Below are positions 25,050-34,073 of a DNA stretch of 64,000 nucleotides, piece by piece. Where the stretch lies: the NCBI GenBank assembly GCA_041685115.1, contig JAWLGK010000015.1:31360-95359 (forward strand). Reading direction: 5' to 3'. The notes beneath the pieces are model-generated. The model was given only the letters and a program-made list of their open reading frames with translations. It was not told the DNA's origin and did no database searches. This DNA is from JALOAT01 sp041685115. Lineage in GTDB: Bacteria > Pseudomonadota > Gammaproteobacteria > Thiohalomonadales > Thiohalomonadaceae. The first letter of the stretch is position 1. Each line of letters starts with the position of its first letter. Made by a program: the position numbers and the translations under genes.

Positions 25050-26534
25050 TTAGGCTTCGAACCACGGCTTGCGGGCCGTCATGATGAGTTCGGCGGCGCG
25101 CGCTTCGTCCACGCCCTCGATCTCGGTCAGCTCATCCACAGACAACTCGGCCAAATCCTCCATGGTGACGACGCCGCGGCGCGCCAGCGCAAACGCCAGC
25201 TCACGGTCCATACCGTCCATGTGGAGGAGGTCCTCGGCCGGTTCAGCGGTCTCTTCGCTGCTGATCTCGCGCGTCACCAGCACGTCCTTGGCCCGGGCGC
25301 GCAGTTCGTCGACGGTATCCTGGTCGAACTCTTCGATTTCGAGCATTTCGCTCACGGGCACGTAAGCGACCTCTTCGATGCTGGAGAAACCCTCCTGAAC
25401 CAGAATGCCGGCGATCTCCTCGTCCACGTCCAGTTGCTCCATGAACATCTGGACCAACCGCCTGGCTTCCGCATCGGTCTTCTCGGCGGCCTGGTTTTCG
25501 GTCATCACGTTGAGCTCCCAACCGGTCAACTCGCTGGCGAGCCGCACGTTCTGGCCATTCCGGCCAATGGCCTGGGAGAGCTGTTCCTCAGCAACGGCCA
25601 CGTCCATGCTGTGCGCATCTTCATCTACGACAATGGACACCACTTCGGCGGGTGACATGGCGTTGATGACGAATTGTGCCGGATTTTCGTTCCACAGGAT
25701 GATGTCGACACGCTCGCCATTCAGCTCGTTAGTGACCGACTGCACGCGTGAGCCGCGCATCCCCACGCAGGCGCCCACCGGATCGATACGCGGATCGTTC
25801 GACTTCACCGCAATCTTCGCACGCAGGCCCGGGTCACGCGCCGCCGCCTTGATCTCGATGAGCCCTTCGCCCACCTCTGGAACCTCAAGCTTGAACAGCT
25901 CGACAAGAAATTCGGGGCGGGTGCGGCTTACGAACAACTGCGGACCGCGCGGTTCGTGACGCACATCGAACAGATACCCGCGCACTCGATCACCGGGCCG
26001 TACAGCCTCACGCGCGATCATCTCTTCGCGGGCAATGAAGGCCTCGGCGTTGCTGCCCAGATCCAGATAGACGTTGCCGCGTTCGACACGTTTGATGACG
26101 CCGGTAACCAACTGACCCTTACGGTCAAGGAAAGCGTCGACCACCTGGGCGCGCTCGGCTTCACGTACCTTCTGCACGATGACCTGCTTGGCGGTCTGCG
26201 CGGCAATGCGTCCGAACACCACCGATTCGACCGGCTCTTCCACATAACTATCCGCCTCGACGGACGGATTATCGATCCGCACAGCGGACAGGGTGATCTC
26301 CCGCTCGGGAGCCTCCAGCGGCATACCGTCGGCGTCATCGACCACGCGCCAGCGGCGGAACGTCTCGTAATCGCCCGTGACACGATCGATCTGGACGCGG
26401 ATATCCACGTCACCCTCGTAACGCTTTTTCGTCGCGGTCGCGAGCGCAGCCTCGATGGCCTCGAAGATGATCTCCTTGGCTACGCCCTTCTCGTTGGACA
26501 CCGCATCTGCTACCAGAAGGATCTCTTTATTCAT
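25050..26534 (-). CDS. nusA: Transcription termination/antitermination factor NusA
   Basis: RNA-polymerase-binding factor of 494 residues (E. coli 495). The N-terminal RNAP-binding domain (1-130) starts MNKEILLVADAVSNEKGVAK. The S1 domain is near 135-200 (GQLVTGVIKRVERGNVYLDL). KH1/KH2 follow (DPRIDPVGACVGMRGSRVQ and AIGRNGQNVRLASELTGW). Two C-terminal acidic repeats (about 360-490) bind the alpha CTD in E. coli. It lies between rimP (38 bases) and infB. Because NusA can modulate intrinsic termination, the terminators in front of rimP may give feedback control (inference). Confidence 0.98.
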   Translation of the reverse strand: MNKEILLVADAVSNEKGVAKEIIFEAIEAALATATKKRYEGDVDIRVQIDRVTGDYETFRRWRVVDDADGMPLEAPEREITLSAVRIDNPSVEADSYVEEPVESVVFGRIAAQTAKQVIVQKVREAERAQVVDAFLDRKGQLVTGVIKRVERGNVYLDLGSNAEAFIAREEMIAREAVRPGDRVRGYLFDVRHEPRGPQLFVSRTRPEFLVELFKLEVPEVGEGLIEIKAAARDPGLRAKIAVKSNDPRIDPVGACVGMRGSRVQSVTNELNGERVDIILWNENPAQFVINAMSPAEVVSIVVDEDAHSMDVAVAEEQLSQAIGRNGQNVRLASELTGWELNVMTENQAAEKTDAEARRLVQMFMEQLDVDEEIAGILVQEGFSSIEEVAYVPVSEMLEIEEFDQDTVDELRARAKDVLVTREISSEETAEPAEDLLHMDGMDRELAFALARRGVVTMEDLAELSVDELTEIEGVDEARAAELIMTARKPWFEA

Positions 26535-26572
26535 AACAGCCTCTACTCAAGCAAACCTGCGACCACGTGCGC

Positions 26573-27040
26573 TTACTTCCCAAGCGCGTCCCAATCCGGC
26601 ACAACCTGCGCGCGCTCGATATCCGCAAACGAAAAACTGCACTCGTTGCCGTCGATGTCCAGCACGACCTGATCGTCACGGACACTCACTATCCGCCCCT
26701 TGAACTTGCGCCGACCGTTGACCGGCACCTTGAGACGCACCTGCACTTCGCTTCCCAAAAAACGTTCGTAATGTGCGGGCTTGAACAACGGCCGTTCCAG
26801 ACCCGGTGAAGAAATCTCGAGTGTATATTGCCCCTGCACAGGGTCTTCCACATCCAGCACCCCGCTAATCTGATGGCTGGCACGCTCGCAGTCTTCCAGC
26901 GTCACCCCTTCGGGCGTGTCGATGTAAACCCGCAGCAGCGAATGGCGCCCCTGAGCCCGGTACTCGATACCGACCAACTCGTAGCCGAGTGCCGTGACCG
27001 CCGGCTCAATCAATGCCTCGAGTCTGTCCGCCTGCGCCAT
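26573..27040 (-). CDS. rimP: Ribosome maturation factor RimP
   Basis: 30S assembly factor of 155 residues. The N-terminal domain begins MAQADRLEALIEPAVTALGY and contains LRVYIDTPEGVTLEDCERAS. VQGQYTLEISSPGLERPLF is the family signature. The C-terminal Sm-like part ends ADIERAQVVPDWDALGK. The start is ATG 27040; the frame remains open upstream through the terminator hairpin, but those residues are not family-like. It is the first protein gene of the rimP-nusA-infB-rbfA-truB-rpsO-pnp series. Confidence 0.96.
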   Translation of the reverse strand: MAQADRLEALIEPAVTALGYELVGIEYRAQGRHSLLRVYIDTPEGVTLEDCERASHQISGVLDVEDPVQGQYTLEISSPGLERPLFKPAHYERFLGSEVQVRLKVPVNGRRKFKGRIVSVRDDQVVLDIDGNECSFSFADIERAQVVPDWDALGK

Positions 27041-27050
27041 TGCATTTCCC

Positions 27051-27078
27051 AAAAACAAAAAATGGGCCATAGGGCCCA
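27051..27078 (-). terminator. Intrinsic terminator immediately upstream of rimP (possible attenuator)
   Basis: On the minus strand TGGGCC (27073-27078), loop CTAT, GGCCCA (27063-27068), then TTTTTTGTTTTT. The T tract ends 10 bases before the rimP ATG. Transcripts from the tRNA-fMet promoter must read through it to express nusA and infB. Confidence 0.8.
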
Positions 27079-27150
27079 CTCGATATCGAAAAAAAACCGA
27101 GGTCGCGGGCGACTTCACGCGCGCCGCGAAACTGCCGGGCCCCGGGCAAC

Positions 27151-27171
27151 AAAAAGCCCCGATAACGGGGC
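27151..27171 (-). terminator. Intrinsic terminator after tRNA-fMet
   Basis: Minus-strand stem GCCCCG/CGGGGC (27166-27171 with 27156-27161), loop TTAT, followed by TTTTT (27151-27155). It lies 17 bases after the CCA end of the tRNA. With the hairpin at 27051-27078 it makes two terminators in series before rimP. Confidence 0.8.
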
Positions 27172-27187
27172 CTCGTCGCTACATAAG

Positions 27188-27264
<77 letters not shown>

Positions 27265-27276
27265 ACTGATTCGAGG

Positions 27277-27305
27277 ATAATACCTTAACTGCAGCGCACG
27301 TTCAA
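27277..27305 (-). promoter_or_regulatory. Sigma-70 promoter of tRNA-fMet / rimP operon
   Basis: Minus strand: -35 TTGAAC (27300-27305), 17-base spacer, -10 TATTAT (27277-27282), 12 bases before the mature tRNA 5' end. The -35 box overlaps the stop codon of the DUF2818 gene. Confidence 0.75.
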
Positions 27306-27625
27306 GACATTCGGCGTACGAAATGATGGCGAAGGTCATGCCGGTAGATAAACCCCGGTAACGCAAACACCAGAAAAAGACACAGGGTGGCTGCATAGAA
27401 CTCCCAGCCCTGTTCATAACGACCGCCCGTGAGCTTCTGCTCCAGCCCGACCGCAACCCCTCCGGTGATCACGTACAGGACCAGCCATTCCAGCCACCGC
27501 TGCCACGCCCGCTTTTCCCCCTGCCCGGGGCGGAGGATGAAAAACACCCGTTCGCTCAACCAAGGCAGGTTGGCGGCAAGGAAGGCGATGGCGACGAGTA
27601 GCCAGACGGCGGTAGCAGTGGTCAC
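27302..27625 (-). CDS. DUF2818 family membrane protein at the end of the nuo operon
   Basis: A 107-residue inner-membrane protein with three predicted helices (about 5-20, 45-61 and 77-95). Conserved-looking segments are AFLAANLPWLSERVFF and a C-terminal PGFIYRHDLRHH. It follows nuoN by 62 bases in the same orientation. DUF2818 genes are regularly found directly after nuoN in beta- and gammaproteobacteria, so a role in complex I assembly or membrane support is plausible but unproven. Confidence 0.85.
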   Translation of the reverse strand: MTTATAVWLLVAIAFLAANLPWLSERVFFILRPGQGEKRAWQRWLEWLVLYVITGGVAVGLEQKLTGGRYEQGWEFYAATLCLFLVFALPGFIYRHDLRHHFVRRMS

Positions 27626-27687
27626 AGAGAATACCCGTTACGCTGAACCTGCATCCGCTTCGACGCAGGTTATGGATGAAAGTTCGT

Positions 27688-29127
27688 TCAGCCCGCCGTG
27701 GCGGCGATGCAGAGGGCCATCAGGGGTCCCGGGAGAATGCCCAGCCCGAGCATTGCCAGGGCGTTGGCGCTGATGGTCATGCGCATGCCCCAGCCCGCTT
27801 CGAGGGGCGCGCTATCGGCCGGCTTGTCGAAGTACATGAGCTTCACCACGCGCAGGTAGTAGAACGCACCGATGACCGAGAACACCACCGCCGCCACCGC
27901 GAGCCAGACCAGATCCGCCTGCACGGCGGCCTGGATGACGAACAGCTTGGACCAGAAGCCCAGGAACGGCGGCACACCGGCCATGGAGAACATGACCATG
28001 AGCATGAGGAAGGCATGCCACGGGCTGCGTTCGTTGAGACCCTTGTAGTCGTCCAGCTTGTCCGCCTCGAAGCCGGCACGACTCATGAAGATGACCATAC
28101 CGAAGCTCGCCAGACTCATGAGGGCGTAGGACACGGCATAGAACAGGCCCGATGCATACCCTGCCTCCGTGCCGGCAAGCACGCCGAGCAGCATGAAGGC
28201 GACATGGGAGATGGCCGAATAGGCCAGCATGCGCTTGATGTTGGTCTGGGCGATGGCGATGACGTTGCCCACCGCCAGTGACAGCAACGTGATGATGATG
28301 AGGATGTCCTGCCACTGGCCGTGCAGACCGCCCAGGCCGTCGACCAGCAGGCGCATGAGCATGGCGAAGGCCGCCAGCTTGGGCGCGGTGCTCATATAAA
28401 CCGTCACAGTGCTGGGCGCGCCATGGTAGACGTCGGGCACCCACATGTGGAACGGCACCGCTCCGAGCTTGAAGGCGACACCGATGATGATGAACACCAG
28501 GGCGAAGGCGAGCACCACGGGCTGGCCGCTGCCGCCCGCGATGGCGGTGTGAATTTCCGCCAGGTCGAGGGTTCCCGTGAGGCCGTAGAGCATGGACATG
28601 CCATACAGCAGCATGGCGGAGGCCATGGCGCCCAGGACGAAATACTTCATGGCCGCCTCGGAGGCCAGCACGGAATCACGCTGCATGGCCACCATGGCGT
28701 ACAAGGACAGGGACATCAACTCCAGACCCAGATAGACGGTGAGCAGGTTGTGGGCCGAGATGAGGATCATCATGCCCAGCAGGCCCAGCAGGCCCAGCAC
28801 GAAATACTCACCACGCAGCATTTCCCGCTCGCGCAGATAACGCGGGGCATACACGAAGGCCACAGCCACGGCGACGTAAGCCGCGAGTTTCAGCAACACG
28901 GCCATGCCATCGAGCACGAAGAAGCCTGAAAACACCACCTGTTCCGCCTCGCCGTATAAGCCGGCCGTTAACAGGAAGGCGCCGGCCAGGGTACCGAGGG
29001 ATAGCAGATAGGTGACGTTGCGCCGCGCCTCGGCAAGGAACGGGTCGAGCAGCAGGATGACGCAGGCCATCCCGAGAACGAAGACTTCCGGCAACACCGG
29101 CAAAAGCTGCGACATTTGGAAATTCAT
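27688..29127 (-). CDS. nuoN: NADH-quinone oxidoreductase subunit N
   Basis: Antiporter-like membrane subunit of complex I, 479 residues with about 14 helices, homologous to MrpD-type antiporters. The broken-helix regions include HMWVPDVYHGAPSTVTVYMS with conserved Lys/Glu partners (LTVYLGLELMSLSLY, and ISHVAFMLLG after NIKRMLAYSA). It is the last core subunit in the operon, 12 bases after nuoM, and shares in proton pumping. Confidence 0.98.
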   Translation of the reverse strand: MNFQMSQLLPVLPEVFVLGMACVILLLDPFLAEARRNVTYLLSLGTLAGAFLLTAGLYGEAEQVVFSGFFVLDGMAVLLKLAAYVAVAVAFVYAPRYLREREMLRGEYFVLGLLGLLGMMILISAHNLLTVYLGLELMSLSLYAMVAMQRDSVLASEAAMKYFVLGAMASAMLLYGMSMLYGLTGTLDLAEIHTAIAGGSGQPVVLAFALVFIIIGVAFKLGAVPFHMWVPDVYHGAPSTVTVYMSTAPKLAAFAMLMRLLVDGLGGLHGQWQDILIIITLLSLAVGNVIAIAQTNIKRMLAYSAISHVAFMLLGVLAGTEAGYASGLFYAVSYALMSLASFGMVIFMSRAGFEADKLDDYKGLNERSPWHAFLMLMVMFSMAGVPPFLGFWSKLFVIQAAVQADLVWLAVAAVVFSVIGAFYYLRVVKLMYFDKPADSAPLEAGWGMRMTISANALAMLGLGILPGPLMALCIAATAG

Positions 29128-29139
29128 CGGCTGTTCCCG

Positions 29140-30654
29140 TCAGATCTTGGATACGGCGATGTGCTCAACCAGATTCTGCACACTGGCGTGCATCACCTCG
29201 AGCAAGGGATTGGGCCACAGACCCAACAGCAGCACCCCCACGGCAAGCACGGCGAGGAACAGGAATTCCCGCCCGTTCACGTCCTTCAGTGCCGCAACCG
29301 CCTCGCTGCCGACGGGGCCGAATACCACGCGCTTGATCATCCACAGGGTGTAGGCCGCGCCGATGATGAGCGTGGTGGCCGCCAGGAAGGCATACCAGAA
29401 GTCGGCCTTGAAGGCGCTCAGGATGACCATGAACTCGCCCACGAAGCCCGAGGTACCCGGCAGGCCGGCATTGGCCATGGCGAACAGCACCATGAAGCCG
29501 GCGAATACCGGCATCACGTTGGCGACCCCGCCGTAGTCGGCGATGGCGCGGCTGTGCAGACGGTCGTAGAGCACACCCACCGACAGGAACATGGCGCCGG
29601 AGACGAGGCCGTGCGAAACCATCTGCACCATGCCACCTTCGATGCCCATGGCGGCCCCGCTGAAGCTGCCGGTATTTTCGGCAATGGCCCAGGCGAGGAA
29701 CAGACCGAGGGTGACGAAGCCCATGTGTGCGATGGACGAATAGGCGATGAGCTTCTTCATGTCCTGCTGGATGAGGGCCACGAAGCCGATGTACACCACG
29801 GCGATCAGCGACAGGCCGATCATCAGCCAGTCGAGGGAGTGGCTCGCGTCCGGCGCGATGGGCAGCGAGAAGCGCAGGAAGCCGTAGGCGCCGACCTTCA
29901 GCATGATGGCTGCCAGGATCACGGAGCCTCCTGTGGGCGCCTCCACGTGGGCATCGGGCAACCAGGTGTGCACCGGGAACATGGGCACCTTCACCGCGAA
30001 GGCGACGAGGAAGGCCAGGAAGATGAGGATCTGCGCGGTCATGCCGATGTTCACGGCATGGAAATCGAGAATGGCAAAACTGCCCGCCTGCGTGTACAGG
30101 TACACCAGTGCCACCAGCATGAAGACCGAACCGAAAAAGGTGTAGAGGAAGAACTTGATGGTCGCGTATACGCGGTTGGGTCCGCCCCACATGCCGATGA
30201 TGATGAACATCGGGATGAGCATGGCCTCCCAGAACACGTAGAACAGCGCCGCATCCAGGGCAGCGAATACGCCATTGATGAGGCCTTCCATCACCAGGAA
30301 AGCTGCCATGTACTGGGAAGGACGCTGCTTGATGACCTCCCAGCCGGCAATCACCACCAGCACCGTGGTGAAGGTGGTGAGCACGATGAGCGGCATGGCG
30401 ATACCGTCCACGCCCAGGTGATAGTTGATGCCGAAGCTTTCGATCCAGGGCCGGAATTCCACGAACTGCATGTCGGCCGTATCGATGGCGAAGCCCGTGA
30501 AGAGCGGAATGGACAGGGCCAGGGTCGCCAGGGCGACCAGCAAGGCGGTCGTTCTGGCGGCATTGGCGCGCTGATCGCCCATGGCGAGCACCAGCGCCGC
30601 ACCCACGATGGGCACCCAAATCACCAGGCTGAGAAGAGGCAGTTCGGAAAACAT
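29140..30654 (-). CDS. nuoM: NADH-quinone oxidoreductase subunit M
   Basis: Antiporter-like proton-pumping subunit of 504 residues with about 14 helices. Motifs are YVFWEAMLIPMFIIIGMWGG with the essential membrane Glu (YVFWEAM), PMFPVHTWLPDAHVEAPTGG and KKLIAYSSIAHMGFVTLG with the conserved Lys. The start ATG is preceded by a 27-base gap from nuoL. Its size and motifs match E. coli NuoM (509). Confidence 0.98.
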   Translation of the reverse strand: MFSELPLLSLVIWVPIVGAALVLAMGDQRANAARTTALLVALATLALSIPLFTGFAIDTADMQFVEFRPWIESFGINYHLGVDGIAMPLIVLTTFTTVLVVIAGWEVIKQRPSQYMAAFLVMEGLINGVFAALDAALFYVFWEAMLIPMFIIIGMWGGPNRVYATIKFFLYTFFGSVFMLVALVYLYTQAGSFAILDFHAVNIGMTAQILIFLAFLVAFAVKVPMFPVHTWLPDAHVEAPTGGSVILAAIMLKVGAYGFLRFSLPIAPDASHSLDWLMIGLSLIAVVYIGFVALIQQDMKKLIAYSSIAHMGFVTLGLFLAWAIAENTGSFSGAAMGIEGGMVQMVSHGLVSGAMFLSVGVLYDRLHSRAIADYGGVANVMPVFAGFMVLFAMANAGLPGTSGFVGEFMVILSAFKADFWYAFLAATTLIIGAAYTLWMIKRVVFGPVGSEAVAALKDVNGREFLFLAVLAVGVLLLGLWPNPLLEVMHASVQNLVEHIAVSKI

Positions 30655-30681
30655 GCAGCCAGATCCTTATCGTTGTCGTGT

Positions 30682-32637
30682 TCAGCCGAGCACGAACAAA
30701 CCGAAGAGAAGCAACAAGCCCACGATCATCGCGAAGGCGTAGTGATACAGGTAGCCGGACTGCACCCAGCGGGTGACTGCCGCTGTCCAGCCCACCACCC
30801 GCGCCGTACCGTTCACGACCAGGCCGTCGATGAGCGTCACGTCGCCCGCGCGCCACAACACCCGGCCAAGGCCGCGGCTGCCGCCGGCGAAGAACCAGTC
30901 GTTGAACTGATCGAAGCCGTACTTGTTTTCCAGCACGCGGTGGATGGTGCTGAACCGCGCCGCGATACGCGCCGGAAGTTCAGGACGGCGGATGTACAAA
31001 TACCAGGCGACGAACACGCCCGCGGCCGCCAGCCATACCGGCGGCGCCATGAGGCCGTGCAGGGCCATGGCGAACCAGCCGTGATAACCCTGCGCGAGTT
31101 GATCAAGGACGTCATGCTCGGGCAGCACCCGGATAGCGCCAGCGAAGAAATCCCCGAAGGCCATGTCGCCCGCGTACATGGCACCGGCCAGCACCGAGGG
31201 GATGGCGAGCATCACGAGCGGGACCGTGATCACCCAGGGCGACTCGTGCAGGTGGTCTCGCGTGTGATGGTCCATGCGCTCCTTGCCATGGAACACCAGG
31301 AAGTACATGCGGAAGCTGTACAGGGCGGTGATGAACACGCCAAGCAGCACGGCAATATAGGCGAAGCCTGCGCCGGGGATCTCGGAATGGCGAACCGCCT
31401 CGATGATCACGTCCTTCGAATAGAAGCCCGCGAAACCGGGAAAACCGATGAGCGCCAGGGTGCCGACAAGACCGGTGATCCAGGTGATGGGCATGTACTT
31501 GCGCAGGCCACCCATCTTGCGCATGTCCTGCTCGTGGTGCATGGCCACGATCACCGAACCCGCCCCCAGGAACAGCAGCGCCTTGAAGAAGGCATGGGTC
31601 ATCAGATGGAACACGCCCGCGGCGTAGGCGGAGGCGCCCAAGGCGACGGTCATGTAGCCCAGCTGTGACAGCGTGGAATAGGCGACCACGCGCTTGATGT
31701 CGTGCTGCACGAGACCGAGCAGGCCCATGAAGAAGGCCGTGATGGCGCCGATAACCAGCACCACGCTGAGCGCCGTCGTCGACAGCTCATACAGCGGCGA
31801 CATGCGCGCCACCATGAAGATACCGGCCGTGACCATGGTGGCGGCGTGGATCAACGCCGAGATGGGCGTCGGGCCCTCCATGGAATCGGGCAGCCACACG
31901 TGCAGCGGCCACTGTGCCGACTTGCCCATGGCGCCGACGAACAGCAGCAGGCAAATCACCGTCATGGCATTCCATTCGGTGCCCGGGATGACCTGCATGG
32001 TCAGGTCCTTGTGCAGCTCGGCAGTGGCGAAGACGGCGTTGTAATCAAGGGTATTGAAGTAGAACAGCACACCGGCGATGCCGAGTACGAAACCGAAGTC
32101 GCCCACGCGGTTGACCAGGAAGGCCTTCAGGTTGGCATAAATGGCGCTCTCGCGGGTGTACCAGAAACCGATGAGCAGGTACGACACCAGGCCCACCGCT
32201 TCCCAACCGAAGAACAACTGCATGAAGTTGTTCGCCATCACCAGCATGAGCATGGAGAAGGTGAACAGCGAGATGTAGCTGAAGAAACGCTGGTAACCTG
32301 GATCGTCGTGCATGTAGCCGATGGTGTAGACATGCACCATGAGCGACACGAAGGTGACCACGACCATCATCATCGCGGTCAGATTGTCGACCAGAAAGCC
32401 CACCTCGAAGCGCACGCCGTCGCTGACGGCCCAGGTGTACACGCTCTGGTTGATGACTTCCGCGCCGCTCACGGCGATCTGGTAGAACACAACCAGGGAT
32501 CCGAGGAATGCGACCGCGACGCCGAGGATGGCGGCCCGGTGCGACCATGTGCGTCCCACGACCTTGCCGAACAGTCCCGCAATGATCGCGCCGACCAGCG
32601 GTGCGAGCACAATGGCGATATTGAGCTTCTCCAGCAT
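30682..32637 (-). CDS. nuoL: NADH-quinone oxidoreductase subunit L
   Basis: The largest antiporter-like subunit, 651 residues with about 16 helices. The C-terminal extension forms the long lateral helix across subunits M and N; its anchoring helix is the last (YHYAFAMIVGLLLLFGLFVLG). Motifs are FFGWEAVGLVSYLLIGFW (membrane Glu), AQWPLHVWLPDSMEGPTPIS and IKRVVAYSTLSQLGYM. It is 3 bases from nuoK. Confidence 0.98.
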   Translation of the reverse strand: MLEKLNIAIVLAPLVGAIIAGLFGKVVGRTWSHRAAILGVAVAFLGSLVVFYQIAVSGAEVINQSVYTWAVSDGVRFEVGFLVDNLTAMMMVVVTFVSLMVHVYTIGYMHDDPGYQRFFSYISLFTFSMLMLVMANNFMQLFFGWEAVGLVSYLLIGFWYTRESAIYANLKAFLVNRVGDFGFVLGIAGVLFYFNTLDYNAVFATAELHKDLTMQVIPGTEWNAMTVICLLLFVGAMGKSAQWPLHVWLPDSMEGPTPISALIHAATMVTAGIFMVARMSPLYELSTTALSVVLVIGAITAFFMGLLGLVQHDIKRVVAYSTLSQLGYMTVALGASAYAAGVFHLMTHAFFKALLFLGAGSVIVAMHHEQDMRKMGGLRKYMPITWITGLVGTLALIGFPGFAGFYSKDVIIEAVRHSEIPGAGFAYIAVLLGVFITALYSFRMYFLVFHGKERMDHHTRDHLHESPWVITVPLVMLAIPSVLAGAMYAGDMAFGDFFAGAIRVLPEHDVLDQLAQGYHGWFAMALHGLMAPPVWLAAAGVFVAWYLYIRRPELPARIAARFSTIHRVLENKYGFDQFNDWFFAGGSRGLGRVLWRAGDVTLIDGLVVNGTARVVGWTAAVTRWVQSGYLYHYAFAMIVGLLLLFGLFVLG

Positions 32638-32640
32638 CCG

Positions 32641-32946
32641 CTATCCCCTCAGAGTTCCCACGTCATCCACGTTGATGCTGCGCCGACTGCGGAACAGCAC
32701 CACCAGGATGGCCAAGCCGATGGCCGCCTCGGCGGCTGCCACGGTCAGGATGAAAAATACAAACACCTGCCCTGCCGCATCGCCCAGATAGTGGGAGAAA
32801 GCGATGAAATTCATATTGACCGCCAGCAGCATCAATTCCACGCACATGAGCAGGATGATGATGCTCTTACGGTTGATGAAGACGCCTGCCATGCTCAGGC
32901 AGAACAGGATGGCGCCGACGATGAGGTAATCGGAAAGCTCGACCAT
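32641..32946 (-). CDS. nuoK: NADH-quinone oxidoreductase subunit K
   Basis: A small three-helix membrane subunit (101 residues). Its two buried glutamates, central to proton transfer, lie in ILLMCVELMLLAVN and VAAAEAAIGLAILV. The size matches E. coli NuoK (100). It sits 9 bases after nuoJ and 3 bases before nuoL. Confidence 0.98.
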   Translation of the reverse strand: MVELSDYLIVGAILFCLSMAGVFINRKSIIILLMCVELMLLAVNMNFIAFSHYLGDAAGQVFVFFILTVAAAEAAIGLAILVVLFRSRRSINVDDVGTLRG

Positions 32947-32955
32947 GATATGCCC

Positions 32956-33561
32956 TTAGCGGCGCTCCTCCGGATTCATCTGTACCAGCCGCACGCGATC
33001 TTCACGCCGCACCGCCACCTGCTGTGATACACGCTGGTGCTTGGTCTCCGGGCGACGGCGCAGGGTCAGGACAATGGCGGCCACGATTGCGACCAGCAGA
33101 ATGACGGCCGCAACCTCGAAGGGGAAGACGTAGGTCGTATAGAGCAACTCGCCGAGGGCACGGGTGTTGCTGTAATCCGCCGCATGGCGCACCGGCTCAC
33201 CTGTCGTTTCCAGCCCGAACTGACCGCCGCCGAGCACGAAGGCCATGACGCCGACCACCATCACGGCCACCAGTGCGCCGATGGGCAGATAGCGGGCAAA
33301 ACCTTCGCGCAGCGCAGCCAGGTCGATGTCGAGCATCATCACCACGAAGATGAACAGCACCATCACCGCGCCCACGTACACGAGCACCAGGGCGATGGCG
33401 AGGAACTCGGCCTCGAGCAGCATCCACAGGCCTGCGCTGGCGATGAACGCCAGCACCAGCGACAAGGCGGCGTGGACCGGATTGCGCACCGTGATGACCA
33501 TCCCCGCGGCCAGGATGAGCACGGCTGAGAAGGCGTAGAAGAGCAATTGTTCGAAACTCAT
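32956..33561 (-). CDS. nuoJ: NADH-quinone oxidoreductase subunit J
   Basis: A five-helix membrane subunit of 201 residues. Conserved helices contain NPVHAALSLVLAFIASAGLW, EAEFLAIALVLVYVGAVMVL and FIFVVMML. The third helix carries the pi-bulge Tyr-Val-Gly region implicated in coupling. The C-terminal tail is charged (RRRPETKHQRVSQQ). Spacing to nuoI is 13 bases. Confidence 0.98.
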   Translation of the reverse strand: MSFEQLLFYAFSAVLILAAGMVITVRNPVHAALSLVLAFIASAGLWMLLEAEFLAIALVLVYVGAVMVLFIFVVMMLDIDLAALREGFARYLPIGALVAVMVVGVMAFVLGGGQFGLETTGEPVRHAADYSNTRALGELLYTTYVFPFEVAAVILLVAIVAAIVLTLRRRPETKHQRVSQQVAVRREDRVRLVQMNPEERR

Positions 33562-33574
33562 TCGGATCTGGTCC

Positions 33575-34063
33575 TCAGCGGTACTTGGCTTGCTGCGCCC
33601 GATCGGCGGCGATCTGTTGTTCGAACCTGTCGCCGACCGCCAGCAGTTTGTCCTTGGTCATGTACAGGTCCTCGCGGGACTCGCCGTGATACTCGTAAAA
33701 CCGCGTCTCGACAATGGAATCGACCGGGCAGGACTCCTCGCAGAACCCGCAGTAGATGCACTTGGTCAGGTCGATGTCGTAGCGCGTGGTGCGGCGCGTA
33801 CCGTCTTCGCGCCGGTGCGATTCGATGCGGATGGCCATGGCCGGGCACACCACTTCGCAAAGCTTGCAAGCGATGCAGCGCTCCTCGCCGTTGGGATAAC
33901 GGCGCAAGGCGTGCAGGCCGCGAAAGCGCGGCGATTGCGGGGCACGCTCCTCCGGGTACTGCACCGTGAACTTGCGACCGAAGAAATAACGGCCTGTTAC
34001 CGACATGCCCGCCAACAGCTCCAGCAGGAACAGGCTCTTGAAGAAGCGGAGAATGGATTTCAC
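33575..34063 (-). CDS. nuoI: NADH-quinone oxidoreductase subunit I (8Fe-8S)
   Basis: Peripheral-arm subunit of 162 residues that binds clusters N6a and N6b. Two ferredoxin motifs are present: CIACKLCEVVCP and CIYCGFCEESCP. The N-terminal amphipathic helix LRFFKSLFLLELLAGM anchors it to the membrane. I chose GTG 34063 because GAGG is about 8 bases upstream and the length then matches the family (about 162); a GTG at 34072 is also possible. It is 10 bases after nuoH. Confidence 0.96.
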   Translation of the reverse strand: MKSILRFFKSLFLLELLAGMSVTGRYFFGRKFTVQYPEERAPQSPRFRGLHALRRYPNGEERCIACKLCEVVCPAMAIRIESHRREDGTRRTTRYDIDLTKCIYCGFCEESCPVDSIVETRFYEYHGESREDLYMTKDKLLAVGDRFEQQIAADRAQQAKYR

Positions 34064-34073
34064 GCCGTTCACC

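Noticed and set aside
29116..31668. An 850-codon open frame on the plus strand opposite nuoM/nuoL
   Set aside because: It is a GC-driven antisense shadow; the His/Gly/Asp-rich product has no coherent hydrophobic or domain pattern, while nuoM and nuoL on the other strand are certain.
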